Source: an uncultured Actinomycetes bacterium | Lineage (GTDB): Bacteria > Actinomycetota > Thermoleophilia > Gaiellales > F1-60-MAGs149 | DNA: 9,965 nt | Direction of reading: 5' to 3' | NCBI GenBank assembly: GCA_903960645.1 | Contig: CAJCBN010000387.1 | Span: forward strand, 1-9,965 | Part shown: positions 1-7,108 of the stretch, one piece after another | Numbering within the stretch: the stretch's first letter is position 1 | Layout of the letters: each line of letters opens with the position of its first letter | Program-made: the position numbers and the translations under genes | The notes under the pieces: model-generated | Seen by the model: only the letters and a program-made list of their open reading frames with translations | Told to the model about the DNA's origin: nothing | Databases searched by the model: none

Positions 1-11
1 AGAATCGGGGT

Positions 12-117
12 CTCTGCCGTGGGAAAGATCGTGCGCGGTGAAGCGTCAAGGCGGGTCGCGTTCCCTGCCGAGGGTGCCTCGTGGACGGTGCGCTGGTCCG
101 AAGGGGTCAGACCCCTT
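12..117 (+). repeat. 106-bp direct repeat, copy 1
   Basis: Bases 12-117 match 191-296 with one difference (G at 27 versus A at 206), a spacing of 179 bp. The unit begins CTCTGCCGTGGG and ends in an AAGGGGTCAGACCCCTT palindrome. In this copy the palindrome extends past the repeat boundary to a perfect 23-nt inverted repeat, CCGAAGGGGTC-A-GACCCCTTCGG, at 98-120. The near-identity suggests recent duplication or gene conversion. I see no transposase or terminal duplication, so I call it only a dispersed or tandem intergenic repeat. Confidence 0.9.
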
Positions 118-120
118 CGG
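98..120. repeat. Perfect 23-nt palindrome at the end of repeat copy 1
   Basis: Two 11-nt arms, CCGAAGGGGTC and GACCCCTTCGG, flank one central A. The core GGGGTCAGACCCC lies at 103-115 and recurs at 282-294, in inverted form at 358-370, and in degenerate form inside the hairpin at 7109-7147. All occurrences are intergenic. As RNA it would form a very stable hairpin with almost no loop. As DNA it could be a cruciform or a REP-like element. Confidence 0.85.
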
Positions 121-135
121 AAGGGCAATGGCAGA

Positions 136-167
136 GGGGGTTGTGCTGGGAGGTGGGGTGTTGGGGG
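136..167 (+). other. Canonical G-quadruplex motif between the repeats
   Basis: Four G-runs lie on the plus strand at 136-140 (5 G), 148-150 (3 G), 155-158 (4 G) and 163-167 (5 G), with loops of 7, 4 and 4 nt. This satisfies the usual G3+N1-7 pattern. It fills most of the spacer between the two repeat copies. Folding in vivo is not shown by sequence alone. Confidence 0.6.
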
Positions 168-190
168 TTGGTGCTTGGCGTATCCACATC

Positions 191-296
191 CTCTGCCGTG
201 GGAAAAATCGTGCGCGGTGAAGCGTCAAGGCGGGTCGCGTTCCCTGCCGAGGGTGCCTCGTGGACGGTGCGCTGGTCCGAAGGGGTCAGACCCCTT
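191..296 (+). repeat. 106-bp direct repeat, copy 2
   Basis: This is the second copy of the unit at 12-117, with one mismatch. Its palindromic end (280-296) has 8-bp perfect arms around a single central A. The sequence then diverges to TGA where copy 1 continues as CGG, so the palindrome is shorter here. The sharp divergence on both sides defines the repeat borders well. Confidence 0.9.
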
Positions 297-352
297 TGAC
301 GCACTCCGCCGCGATTGATGGTGCTTCCAGATGTGCCGCTGGGCTTCATGCA

Positions 353-370
353 TCAAAGGGGTCTGACCCC
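353..370 (-). repeat. Third palindrome-core copy, inverted relative to copy 2
   Basis: TCAAAGGGGTCTGACCCC at 353-370 is the exact reverse complement of 282-299. The two 18-nt segments therefore form a perfect inverted repeat separated by 53 bp. The rest of the 106-bp unit is absent here, so the palindromic end behaves as an independent module. Confidence 0.85.
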
Positions 371-445
371 GGGGATTGCAGAAGCGCGGCAACGGCTGAC
401 AATCCTCCGGAGGGTGGCCGCTCTGCCGCGCGCGGGTCTTTTTGC

Positions 446-475
446 ATGCAAACGACCGGTAGCGGTCGCTTGCAT
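446..475. promoter_or_regulatory. Candidate operator: 13-bp imperfect inverted repeat before the GntR gene
   Basis: The left arm ATGCAAACGACCG (446-458) and right arm CGGTCGCTTGCAT (463-475) are complementary at 12 of 13 positions around GTAG. A 12-nt perfect palindrome, TTTGCATGCAAA (441-452), overlaps the left arm. The site ends 32 bp before the ATG of a GntR-type regulator, the usual place for an autoregulatory operator bound by a dimer. There is no T-tract after the right arm, so it does not look like a terminator. That the regulator binds here is inference. Confidence 0.55.
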
Positions 476-500
476 TCGGGACGCAGGTCTGGTTTTGTAC
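470..500 (+). promoter_or_regulatory. Weak candidate promoter for the regulator operon
   Basis: TTGCAT at 470-475 could be a -35 box. The T-rich TTTTGTAC at 493-500 is placed 17-18 nt downstream, as a poor -10. Transcription would then start close to the TTG/ATG at 505-508, consistent with the missing SD. The -35 overlaps the right arm of the inverted repeat at 446-475, which would suit repression. Match to consensus is poor, so confidence is low. Confidence 0.25.
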
Positions 501-507
501 GCAATTG

Positions 508-1179
508 ATGGCAAGCGCGCAAATCACGATCGCCGGGACCAGCGCCGAGCGCGTCTACGACGACCTGCGTGCGGCGATCATCGGCGGCGAGTACGCGCCC
601 GGGGAGCGACTGCGCGCGGAGGCGCTGGCCGCCCGCTTCGGCACGTCCCGCACGCCGGTCCGTGAGGCACTGATGCTGCTCGAGGGCGACGGACTCGTCG
701 AGATCGAGCCGCGTCGCGGCGCCGTCGTGCGCAGCTTCGACCCCGCCGACCTCGTCGATCTCTACGAAGTGCGCGCGCTGCTCGAGGCGCGCGCGGCCGG
801 GCTGGCTGCGGCCCGCATCGCACCTGCCGACCTCGCTCTGCTCGAAGCCACCTGCGAGCGCGTCGAGGGCCTGACGGGCAACGGCGCGCGCACGATCGAC
901 ACGCTGATCGCCACGAACGAGGACTTCCATCGCATCCTGATCGAGGCTGCCGGCAGCCCGCGTCTGAGCGCAGCGCTGCGGACCGTCGCGGGCATTCCAC
1001 GGCCCTTCAAGACCGTCTTCTGGAACGATGCCTCCGCGCGCGCGCGGTCGCTGGCCGCGCACCGTGAGATCATCGCCGGCCTGCGCGCCGGCTCGTCCGA
1101 CCGAGCCGAGAGCGCCATGCGGCTGCACGTGCTGAATGCAAGGGATTTCCTGACCGAGGTGATGCGTGAACGAGACTGA
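508..1179 (+). CDS. GntR family transcriptional regulator, FadR/FCD subfamily
   Basis: This is a 223-residue DNA-binding regulator, a normal length for the FadR subfamily. Residues about 12-75 form the winged helix-turn-helix, with family-typical GEYAPGERL and FGTSRTPVREAL segments. Residues about 80-215 form the all-helical FCD ligand domain. Its usual metal-site histidines appear as NEDFH (H141), AAHREII (H185) and AMRLH (H207), with N137 at the position often held by Asp. Such domains normally sense a carboxylate effector, often through a bound metal. I chose ATG 508; TTG 505 would add one residue. There is no SD, so a leaderless start is possible. The stop overlaps the CoA-transferase start by 14 bp, so the regulator probably heads, and controls, the catabolic operon. 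The effector is unknown. Confidence 0.92.
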   Translation: MASAQITIAGTSAERVYDDLRAAIIGGEYAPGERLRAEALAARFGTSRTPVREALMLLEGDGLVEIEPRRGAVVRSFDPADLVDLYEVRALLEARAAGLAAARIAPADLALLEATCERVEGLTGNGARTIDTLIATNEDFHRILIEAAGSPRLSAALRTVAGIPRPFKTVFWNDASARARSLAAHREIIAGLRAGSSDRAESAMRLHVLNARDFLTEVMRERD

Positions 1180-2389
1180 TACCAACGAGAGCGGCCCGCT
1201 CGAGGGCGTGCGGATGATCGAGTTCGGCCAGTTGCTGGCCGGCCCGTACTGCGCGTCGCTGATGGCCGACTTCGGCGCTGAGCTGATCAAGGTCGAGGCG
1301 CCGCCGAAGGGCGATCCCATGCGCGTCTGGGGCCGTGAGCAGGTCAACGACCACACGCTCTGGTGGCCGAGTCTGGCCCGCAACAAGAAGGTCATCACGC
1401 TGAACCTGCGTGAGGCCGAGGGGCAGGAGCTCGCGCTCCAGCTGATGGCCAAGGCCGATGTCGCCCTCGAGAACTTCAGCCCCGGCACGATGGAGAAGTG
1501 GAACATCGGGCCAGAGACGGCGCTCGCCAAGAACCCGCGGCTGATCTACGCCCGCGTCTCCGGCTACGGCCAGACGGGGCGCTACCGCGACCGCGTCGGC
1601 TTTGCCGCCGCCGGCGAGGCGATGGGCGGCCTGCGCTACTTCAACGGCTACCCCGACCAGGCGCCGCCGCGCTCGGGCATCTCGCTCGGTGACACGCTGG
1701 CGGCCAAGCAGGCGTTCGAGGGCATCCTGATGGCGCTCTACTGGCGCGACGCCAAGGGCGGTGGCAAGGGCCAGGTGATCGATGCGGCAATCGTCGACGC
1801 GTGCTTCGCCATGACGGAGTCGACGATCACCGAGTACGGCCTGACCGGTGCGATCCGCGAGCCCTCCGGCTCGTACCTGTCGAAGATCGCGCCGTCGAAC
1901 GTGCACAAGTCGAAGGACGGGAAGTGGGTCGTGATCGCCGCGAACCACGACTCGCTGTGGAAGCGCCTCGCGGTGCTGATGGGCAAGCCCGAACTCGCCG
2001 AGGACGAGCGCTATGCCACGCATCGCGCCCGCGGCGAGCGGGAGCACGAGCTGTACGCGATGCTCGACGAGTGGGCGGCCGGCTACACGGCCGCCGAGCT
2101 CGACTCGATGCTCGCCGAGGCGAATGTGGTGTCCGCCGGGGTCTACTCGGCGGCCGACATGTACGACGATCCGCACTTCCGCGAACGCGGGCTGATCGTG
2201 GATCTGGAAGACCCCGAGATCGGCACCATGCCGGTCCCGGGCATCACGCCGAAGCTCTCCGTCACGCCGGGCCACATCAAGTGGGGCGGCAAGTGGGAGG
2301 TCGGTGCGGACAACGAAGAGGTCTGGTGCGGACTGGTCGGGCTCTCACAGAGTGAGCTCGGTCGCCTGCAAGAGGCCGGGATCGTCTAG
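1166..2389 (+). CDS. Family III (CaiB/BaiF) CoA-transferase
   Basis: This 407-residue cytoplasmic enzyme would move CoA from a donor thioester such as succinyl-CoA to a carboxylic acid. The N-terminus reads GPLEGVRMIEFGQLLAGPY, followed by DFGAELIKVE, ENFSPGTMEKW and SGYGQTGRY, all hallmarks of the family. In KGQVIDAAIVDACFAM, D211 is the expected catalytic Asp that forms the acyl anhydride (Asp169 of formyl-CoA transferase). Length is typical. I chose GTG 1166 because GAGGTG at 1156-1161 is a well-placed SD and the next residues match the family start; the 14-bp overlap with the regulator implies coupling. The general pattern resembles dicarboxylate CoA-transferases (malate, citramalate), but substrate cannot be assigned from motifs. 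A CitE-like lyase nearby would suit such an acid. Confidence 0.93.
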   Translation: MNETDTNESGPLEGVRMIEFGQLLAGPYCASLMADFGAELIKVEAPPKGDPMRVWGREQVNDHTLWWPSLARNKKVITLNLREAEGQELALQLMAKADVALENFSPGTMEKWNIGPETALAKNPRLIYARVSGYGQTGRYRDRVGFAAAGEAMGGLRYFNGYPDQAPPRSGISLGDTLAAKQAFEGILMALYWRDAKGGGKGQVIDAAIVDACFAMTESTITEYGLTGAIREPSGSYLSKIAPSNVHKSKDGKWVVIAANHDSLWKRLAVLMGKPELAEDERYATHRARGEREHELYAMLDEWAAGYTAAELDSMLAEANVVSAGVYSAADMYDDPHFRERGLIVDLEDPEIGTMPVPGITPKLSVTPGHIKWGGKWEVGADNEEVWCGLVGLSQSELGRLQEAGIV

Positions 2390-2425
2390 CGTAATGACCT
2401 GCAAGAGGAGAGAAAGGACGGACTC

Positions 2426-4480
2426 GTGGCGTATCGCCTAGGAGTGGACGTCGGTGGAACCTTCACCGACCTGTTCCTCGTCAATGATGAGGACGGAACA
2501 CAGCATCGGGTGAAGACCCCGTCGACACCGAGCGACCCTTCCCAGGGTGTGCTCAACGGTGTCGCACGCATCTGCGAGACGGCGGGCATCACGCCCGGTG
2601 ATCTCGGCAACATCATGCACGGCACGACCGTCGCAACGAACGCCGTGCTCGAGGGCAAGGGCGCACGCGTCGGCCTGATCACGACGCAGGGCTTCCAGCA
2701 GATCCTGCATCTGGCGCGCTCGCAGACGCCGGGCCCCCTCGCGGGCTGGATCATCATGCAGAAGCCTGAGCCGCCGGCGACCCTCGCCGACACGCGCGAG
2801 GCCGTCGAGCGCATGGGGCCGCGCGGTGAGACCGTCGTCCCCGTCGACGAGCAGCAGGTCGAGGCGATCGTCAAGAACCTCGTCGAGAGCGGCGTCGAGT
2901 CGCTCACGGTCGGCCTGATCAACTCGTACATCTCGAACAAGCACGAGAAGCAGATCGGCGACATCGTCGAGCGTCTCTACCCGGGCTTCCCCGTCACCCT
3001 GTCCTCGGACGTGGTGCCGGAGTTCCGCGAGTACGAGCGCACCCTGACGGCCTGCATGAACTCGTTCGTGCGCCCGAAGGTGCAGGCGTACGTCGACCGG
3101 CTGGACGAGGAGCTCAAGAAGGGTGGCGCGACCTGCGACATCAACATTCTGCGCTCCGACGCCGGCCTGATGACGACGCGCGAGGCGGGTCGCAACCCGA
3201 TCTACGGCGTCCTGTCCGGTCCGTCCGGCGGTGTCGCCGGTGCGCTGGCGGTCTCCGTCCGCGCCGGGCATCCGAACATCCTCACGTTCGACATGGGCGG
3301 CACGTCGACTGACGTGGCGCTCTGCGAGAACGGTGAGCCCACGATCGGTCGCGACACCACCATCGGGCAGTTCCGCCTGAAGGTGCCGTCGATCAACGTG
3401 CACACCGTCGGCGCAGGTGGCGGCTCGATCGCCCACGTGCCGGAGCTGACGAAGGCCCTCCGCGTCGGTCCGCAGTCCGCGGGCGCCGAGCCGGGTCCCG
3501 CGGCGTACGGCAAGGGCGGCACCGAGCCGACCGTGACCGACGCCAACGTCGTCGTCGGCCACCTCCCGCCGCGCCTCCTGGGCGGCGAGATGATGCTCGA
3601 CGTCGAGGGCAGCCGGAACGCCGTCGCCAAGATCGGTGAGGCCATTGGCCTCGAGACCGAGGCGGCTGCTGAGGGCATGCTCGCGATCGTCAACGAGAAC
3701 ATGGCGGGCGCCCTGCGCCTCGTCTCCGTGCAGCGTGGCTACGACCCGCGCGACTTCGCGCTCGTCGCCTTCGGCGGCGCTGGTCCGCTGCACGCCAACG
3801 CGGTGGCCGAGCTGATGGGGTCCTTCCCCGTCATCGTGCCGCCGAGCCCGGGTCTGCTCTGCGCGATCGGCGATCTCGTCGCCGAGTTCCGCAACGAGTT
3901 CGCCCAGACGATCGTGACGCCGATCGAAGACGTCAAGGCCGAGGATGTTGCCTCGGTGCTCGAGGGTCTCGGTACGCGCACGCGCGACTGGATGACCTCC
4001 GAGGGCATCGCCGAGAGCGGTCAGCGGATCACGTACCTGGCGGACATGCGCTACGTCCTTCAGGGCTACGAGATCTCCGTGCCCGTCAACATGGACGACG
4101 TCAAGTCCGGCAAGCTGGATGGTCTGGGCGCGACGTTCGACGCCATGCACGAGCAGCTGTACGGCTTCAAGATGGACGACGCCAAGCAGGAGATCGTGAA
4201 CCTCCGCTGCATCGGCAACGGCGCAGTGCCGAAGATGAACTTCCCGACGGCGACGCCGCAGGCCAACGACGGCTCGAACGCGATCGTCGAGGACCACGAG
4301 GTCGTGTTCCAGGGCAAGAAGGTCCCGACCAAGATCTACGACCGCTCCAAGATGATCCCGGGCGCCACGTTCGACGGCCCGGCCATCGTCACGGAGTTCG
4401 ATTCGACGACGGTCGTCCTCCCCGGCTACACGGCCGAGATGGACGAGTTCTACAACATCCTGATCAATCCGAAGGCCTAG
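2426..4480 (+). CDS. hyuA: Hydantoinase/oxoprolinase subunit A (ATP-dependent cyclic amidase)
   Basis: This 684-residue protein matches the usual HyuA length. The family belongs to the ASKHA ATPase fold and uses ATP to activate a carbonyl for ring opening (N-methylhydantoinase, 5-oxoprolinase, caprolactamase) or, in acetone and acetophenone carboxylases, for carboxylation. ATP-site motifs are clear: VDVGGTFTD (7-15), HGTTVATNA (65-73), SGPSGGVAGA (264-273), FDMGGTSTDVA (288-298), VGAGGGSIA (328-336) and PGPAAYGKGG (356-365). The start is GTG 2426 with AAAGGA seven bases upstream. It lies 36 bp after the CoA-transferase and 12 bp before hyuB, the expected partner. The cysteine hydrolase downstream favours a hydantoin or cyclic-amide substrate over a carboxylase role. 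Exact substrate is unknown. Confidence 0.93.
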   Translation: MAYRLGVDVGGTFTDLFLVNDEDGTQHRVKTPSTPSDPSQGVLNGVARICETAGITPGDLGNIMHGTTVATNAVLEGKGARVGLITTQGFQQILHLARSQTPGPLAGWIIMQKPEPPATLADTREAVERMGPRGETVVPVDEQQVEAIVKNLVESGVESLTVGLINSYISNKHEKQIGDIVERLYPGFPVTLSSDVVPEFREYERTLTACMNSFVRPKVQAYVDRLDEELKKGGATCDINILRSDAGLMTTREAGRNPIYGVLSGPSGGVAGALAVSVRAGHPNILTFDMGGTSTDVALCENGEPTIGRDTTIGQFRLKVPSINVHTVGAGGGSIAHVPELTKALRVGPQSAGAEPGPAAYGKGGTEPTVTDANVVVGHLPPRLLGGEMMLDVEGSRNAVAKIGEAIGLETEAAAEGMLAIVNENMAGALRLVSVQRGYDPRDFALVAFGGAGPLHANAVAELMGSFPVIVPPSPGLLCAIGDLVAEFRNEFAQTIVTPIEDVKAEDVASVLEGLGTRTRDWMTSEGIAESGQRITYLADMRYVLQGYEISVPVNMDDVKSGKLDGLGATFDAMHEQLYGFKMDDAKQEIVNLRCIGNGAVPKMNFPTATPQANDGSNAIVEDHEVVFQGKKVPTKIYDRSKMIPGATFDGPAIVTEFDSTTVVLPGYTAEMDEFYNILINPKA

Positions 4481-4492
4481 GGAGGAGGACTC

Positions 4493-6442
4493 ATGGCAGC
4501 TACCACAGACGAACTCCGCATCGCGGACATCCCGACCGGGGTCGAGATCGACCCGGTCACGCTCGACATCATCGAGGGCGCGCTCAAGAGCGCCCGCTAT
4601 GAGATGGACGCCGTGCTCTTCCGCTCGGCGATGAGCCCCGTGATCCGGGAGCAGCACGACGAGTTCCCGATGATCACGGATCCCCGCGGCCGCATGGTCG
4701 TGGGGCAGTTCGGCGCCTACATCAACGAGATGATGGCCGACTGGGACCAGGGCATCTACGAGGGCGACGTGATCCTCTGCGCCGACCCGTTCAAGTGCTC
4801 CGGCTCGATCTCGCACACGAACGACTGGCTCGTGCTCGTCCCGATCTTCCACTCGGGCGAGCTCGTCGGCTGGTCCTCGCAGTTCGGCCACATGATGGAC
4901 GTCGGTGGCCGCCTGCCGGGCTCGCTGCCGACGAACGCCAAGACGATCTACGACGAGGGGCTCATCATCCCCCCGATCAAGGTCGTCCAGCGTGGCGAGA
5001 TTCAGAAGCCGGTGCTCGACCTGATCCTGAACAACATGCGCAACGCGGCCATGAACCGGGCCGACCTCTTCGCTCTCGTGGCCGGATGCCGCGCGGGTGA
5101 GAAGCGCGTGCAGGAGCTGTGCGACCGCTTCGGCAAGGAGACCTACCTGGCCGCCTGCCAGGCGCTCCTCGACCGCACCCACGCGGCGATGAAGCAGCTG
5201 ATCCACTGGGCCATCCCGGAGACGCCGCAGACGTTCGAGGACTACGTCGACGACGACGGTCTGGGCAACGGTCCGTTCAAGATGAAGCTGACGATCTGGC
5301 GAGAGGGTGATCACGCCTTCTTCGACTGGACCGGCACGGATCCACAAGCCATGGGGCCGGTGAACTTCTACCTCTCTGAGGGTATGTTCAAGATGTTCAT
5401 CGGGATCTACCTGATCATGGTCAATGATCCGCAGATCCTGTTCAACGACGGCTTCTATCCGTTGCTGCACATCATCCTGCCGGAAGGCTGCCTCCTGCGT
5501 CCGAGGTTCCCCTCGGCGCTCGGCTGCCGCACCCACGCGCTGGCGCGTCTGTTCGACGTGCTCGGCGGTGCCCTGTGCAAGCAGGCTCCGGAGATCAACA
5601 CCGCGGCGGGCTACGGCACGTCGCCGTACATGCTCTACTCGGGCTGGGGAGAGAAGGGCGAGTTCTTCTTCGCCATGGAGATCCTCTACGGCGGCATCCC
5701 CGGCCGTCCGATCGGCGACGGCATGGACGGTCACTCCTGGTGGCCGCTGTTCGAGAACATCCCGACCGAGTACCTCGAGACGTACTACCCGCTGCGCGTC
5801 GACGGGTACACGACGATCACCGATTCCGGCGGTCCGGGCCTCCATCGCGGCGGCAACGGCGTCGAGAAGCGGTACGTCTACCTCGAGCCCGGTCAGGTCT
5901 CGATCCACGACGATCGCTGGCTGACCCGTCCGTGGGGCGTGCTCGGCGGTCTGCCGGGTGGACGCTCCGAGAAGATCCTCAAGCGCGTCGACGGCTCTGA
6001 AGAGCGCCTGCCGTCGAAGTGCGACGAGGTGCAGGTGCAGCCCGGCGACATGCTGGTCTACCGCACCGCCGGTGGCGGCGGCTGGAAGGATCGTCTCGAC
6101 CGTCCGGTCGAGGTCGTCCAGAAGGACGTCTCCTACGGCCTCGTCTCGGCGGCCTACGCCAAGGAGGGCTACGGCGTCGTCATCAACGAGGACGGCTCCG
6201 TCGATGAGGCTGCCACGGCAGCCGAGCGGGAGCGTCAGCGCACGGAGCGCGGCGACGCCCAGGCCTTCGACTACGGCCCGCCGCTCGCGGAGGTCATCGC
6301 GAACTGTCTGGCCGAGACCGGTCTCGAGCCGCCGACCCCCGCAGTACCGCTGCGCTGGTCGCCGCTTGAGTCGGGTGAGGATGCCCAGAAGCGGGTCCGT
6401 GAGGCCGACGGGATGTCGCCCGAGATGGTCAAGACCTGGTGA
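4493..6442 (+). CDS. hyuB: Hydantoinase/oxoprolinase subunit B
   Basis: This 649-residue partner of HyuA should complete ring opening of the ATP-activated substrate in a HyuA-HyuB complex. Family features are DPVTLDIIEGALKSARYEMD (20-39), SPVIREQHDEF (48-58), the SHTND segment (107-111) where most members have GTHLPD, FGHMMDVGGRLPGS (131-144), GTDPQAMGPVNF (281-292), and SGGPGLHRGGNG (445-456). The tail AGGGGWKDRLDRP (526-538) followed by KDVSYGLVSAAYAKEGYGVV is of the type seen in acetone/acetophenone carboxylase-like and other long HyuB proteins. It is somewhat longer than many HyuB proteins because of this tail. SD GGAGGAGG (4481-4488) fixes the ATG. No small gamma-type carboxylase subunit follows. 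The stop overlaps the next start as GTGA. Confidence 0.92.
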   Translation: MAATTDELRIADIPTGVEIDPVTLDIIEGALKSARYEMDAVLFRSAMSPVIREQHDEFPMITDPRGRMVVGQFGAYINEMMADWDQGIYEGDVILCADPFKCSGSISHTNDWLVLVPIFHSGELVGWSSQFGHMMDVGGRLPGSLPTNAKTIYDEGLIIPPIKVVQRGEIQKPVLDLILNNMRNAAMNRADLFALVAGCRAGEKRVQELCDRFGKETYLAACQALLDRTHAAMKQLIHWAIPETPQTFEDYVDDDGLGNGPFKMKLTIWREGDHAFFDWTGTDPQAMGPVNFYLSEGMFKMFIGIYLIMVNDPQILFNDGFYPLLHIILPEGCLLRPRFPSALGCRTHALARLFDVLGGALCKQAPEINTAAGYGTSPYMLYSGWGEKGEFFFAMEILYGGIPGRPIGDGMDGHSWWPLFENIPTEYLETYYPLRVDGYTTITDSGGPGLHRGGNGVEKRYVYLEPGQVSIHDDRWLTRPWGVLGGLPGGRSEKILKRVDGSEERLPSKCDEVQVQPGDMLVYRTAGGGGWKDRLDRPVEVVQKDVSYGLVSAAYAKEGYGVVINEDGSVDEAATAAERERQRTERGDAQAFDYGPPLAEVIANCLAETGLEPPTPAVPLRWSPLESGEDAQKRVREADGMSPEMVKTW

Positions 6443-7098
6443 GTACGCACGGACAGGACACCGACGCGTTCTACGCAGAGCGCGGATTTGGAAAGGCCGC
6501 CGGCTTTGGCCGGCGGCCCGTCCTGGTCGTTGTCGATCTTCAGAAGGGGTTCACGGATCCGGCGTCGCCGCTCGGCGGCGACTACACGGACCTCGTGGCG
6601 GAGAACCGCCGACTCATCGACGTGTGCCACGCGAAGGGCGCGCCGGTGGTCTTCACGACCGTCTACTACGACGAGGCCCCGGCCCAGGCCGCAGCGGTCT
6701 TCCAGGCGAAGGTCCCGTCGCTGCTCGTGCTCAAGGCCGGTTCGGATTGGGCGGAGATCGACGAGCGGCTCGGCATGGACGAGCGAGACACGCTCGTCGT
6801 CAAGCAGTTCGCATCTGCCTTCTGGGGGACGACCCTCGGCCCCCTGATGACGTCATGGCAGGCCGATACCTGCATCGTGACGGGCGTGACGACCTCGGGC
6901 TGCGTCCGCGCAACCGCGGTCGACGCGCTGCAGCACGGGTTCCGCACGATCGTGCCCCGCGAGTGCTCGGGCGATCGCGCCCCGGGCCCTCACGAGGCCA
7001 ACCTGTTCGACATGAACCAGAAGTACGCCGACGTCCTCCCGAACGACGAGGTCGTGGCCTACCTGGAATCGCTGCCGGAGCAGAAGCCGGCAATCTGA
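6439..7098 (+). CDS. Cysteine hydrolase, N-carbamoylsarcosine amidase-like (isochorismatase fold)
   Basis: This 219-residue amidohydrolase carries the Asp-Lys-Cys triad of the isochorismatase superfamily: D33 in VVVDLQKGFTD, K122 in VVKQFASAFWGT, and nucleophile C155 in GVTTSGCVRATAVDAL. The N-terminal GFGKAAGFGRRP and C-terminal PRECSGDRAPGPHEANLFDMNQKYADV segments point to the N-carbamoylsarcosine amidase/maleamate amidase branch rather than to isochorismatases. It would cleave a ureido or amide group, releasing ammonia (plus CO2 for carbamoyl substrates). GTG 6439 overlaps the hyuB stop (GTGA), so translation is coupled and the product probably acts on the HyuAB product. Creatinine breakdown uses exactly this enzyme order, but no creatinine deaminase or sarcosine oxidase is present here. 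Confidence 0.9.
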   Translation: MSTHGQDTDAFYAERGFGKAAGFGRRPVLVVVDLQKGFTDPASPLGGDYTDLVAENRRLIDVCHAKGAPVVFTTVYYDEAPAQAAAVFQAKVPSLLVLKAGSDWAEIDERLGMDERDTLVVKQFASAFWGTTLGPLMTSWQADTCIVTGVTTSGCVRATAVDALQHGFRTIVPRECSGDRAPGPHEANLFDMNQKYADVLPNDEVVAYLESLPEQKPAI

Positions 7099-7108
7099 TC
7101 GACACGCA

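Larger units (their letters stand above)
1..507. other. Repeat-rich intergenic region with no credible gene
   Basis: This roughly 500-bp stretch lies upstream of the regulator gene. Short reading frames cross it on both strands, but they run through duplicated DNA and palindromes, lack convincing SD sites and resemble no protein family I know. It holds two copies of a 106-bp repeat, a G-rich spacer, a third inverted palindrome core, and next to the regulator a long imperfect inverted repeat; each is listed separately. The left edge may cut a larger repeat cluster, because the first copy begins only 12 bases into the window. Bases 371-440 hold nothing I can assign. Confidence 0.75.

Noticed and set aside
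19..349. Short frames within the repeat region, some spanning both repeat copies
   Set aside because: Frames in both strands follow the duplicated DNA, include the palindromes, and lack SD sites or family features. They are by-products of the repeats.
12..370. CRISPR array
   Set aside because: There are two 106-bp copies with one 73-bp spacer and one partial inverted copy. Unit size, number and irregular spacing do not fit CRISPR, and no cas gene is present.
446..475. Intrinsic terminator for an upstream gene
   Set aside because: The stem is long, but no T-tract follows the right arm (TCGGGACG comes next) and no gene ends upstream within the window.
346..2275. Two long minus-strand frames (346-1530 and 1070-2275) opposite the regulator and CoA-transferase
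   Set aside because: Same shadow effect: no domain signatures, composition typical of reversed high-GC coding sequence, and they overlap well-supported plus-strand genes.
2365..2408. 11-bp direct repeat CCTGCAAGAGG at 2365-2375 and 2398-2408
   Set aside because: It is short and partly made of purine-rich SD-like sequence before hyuA. The first copy lies in coding sequence, so it may be chance.
2438..5908. 1156-codon open frame on the minus strand opposite hyuA and hyuB
   Set aside because: It is antisense to two genes with complete family motifs, has low-complexity Arg/Asp/Val/His-rich composition with no recognisable domain, and is explained by codon bias at high G+C keeping the opposite frame free of stops.
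2426..6442. Annotation of the hyuA/hyuB pair as acetone or acetophenone carboxylase
   Set aside because: No gamma-type or other accessory carboxylase subunit is present, and a carbamoylsarcosine amidase-like gene is translationally coupled to hyuB. Hydrolase function fits better, though it is not proven.
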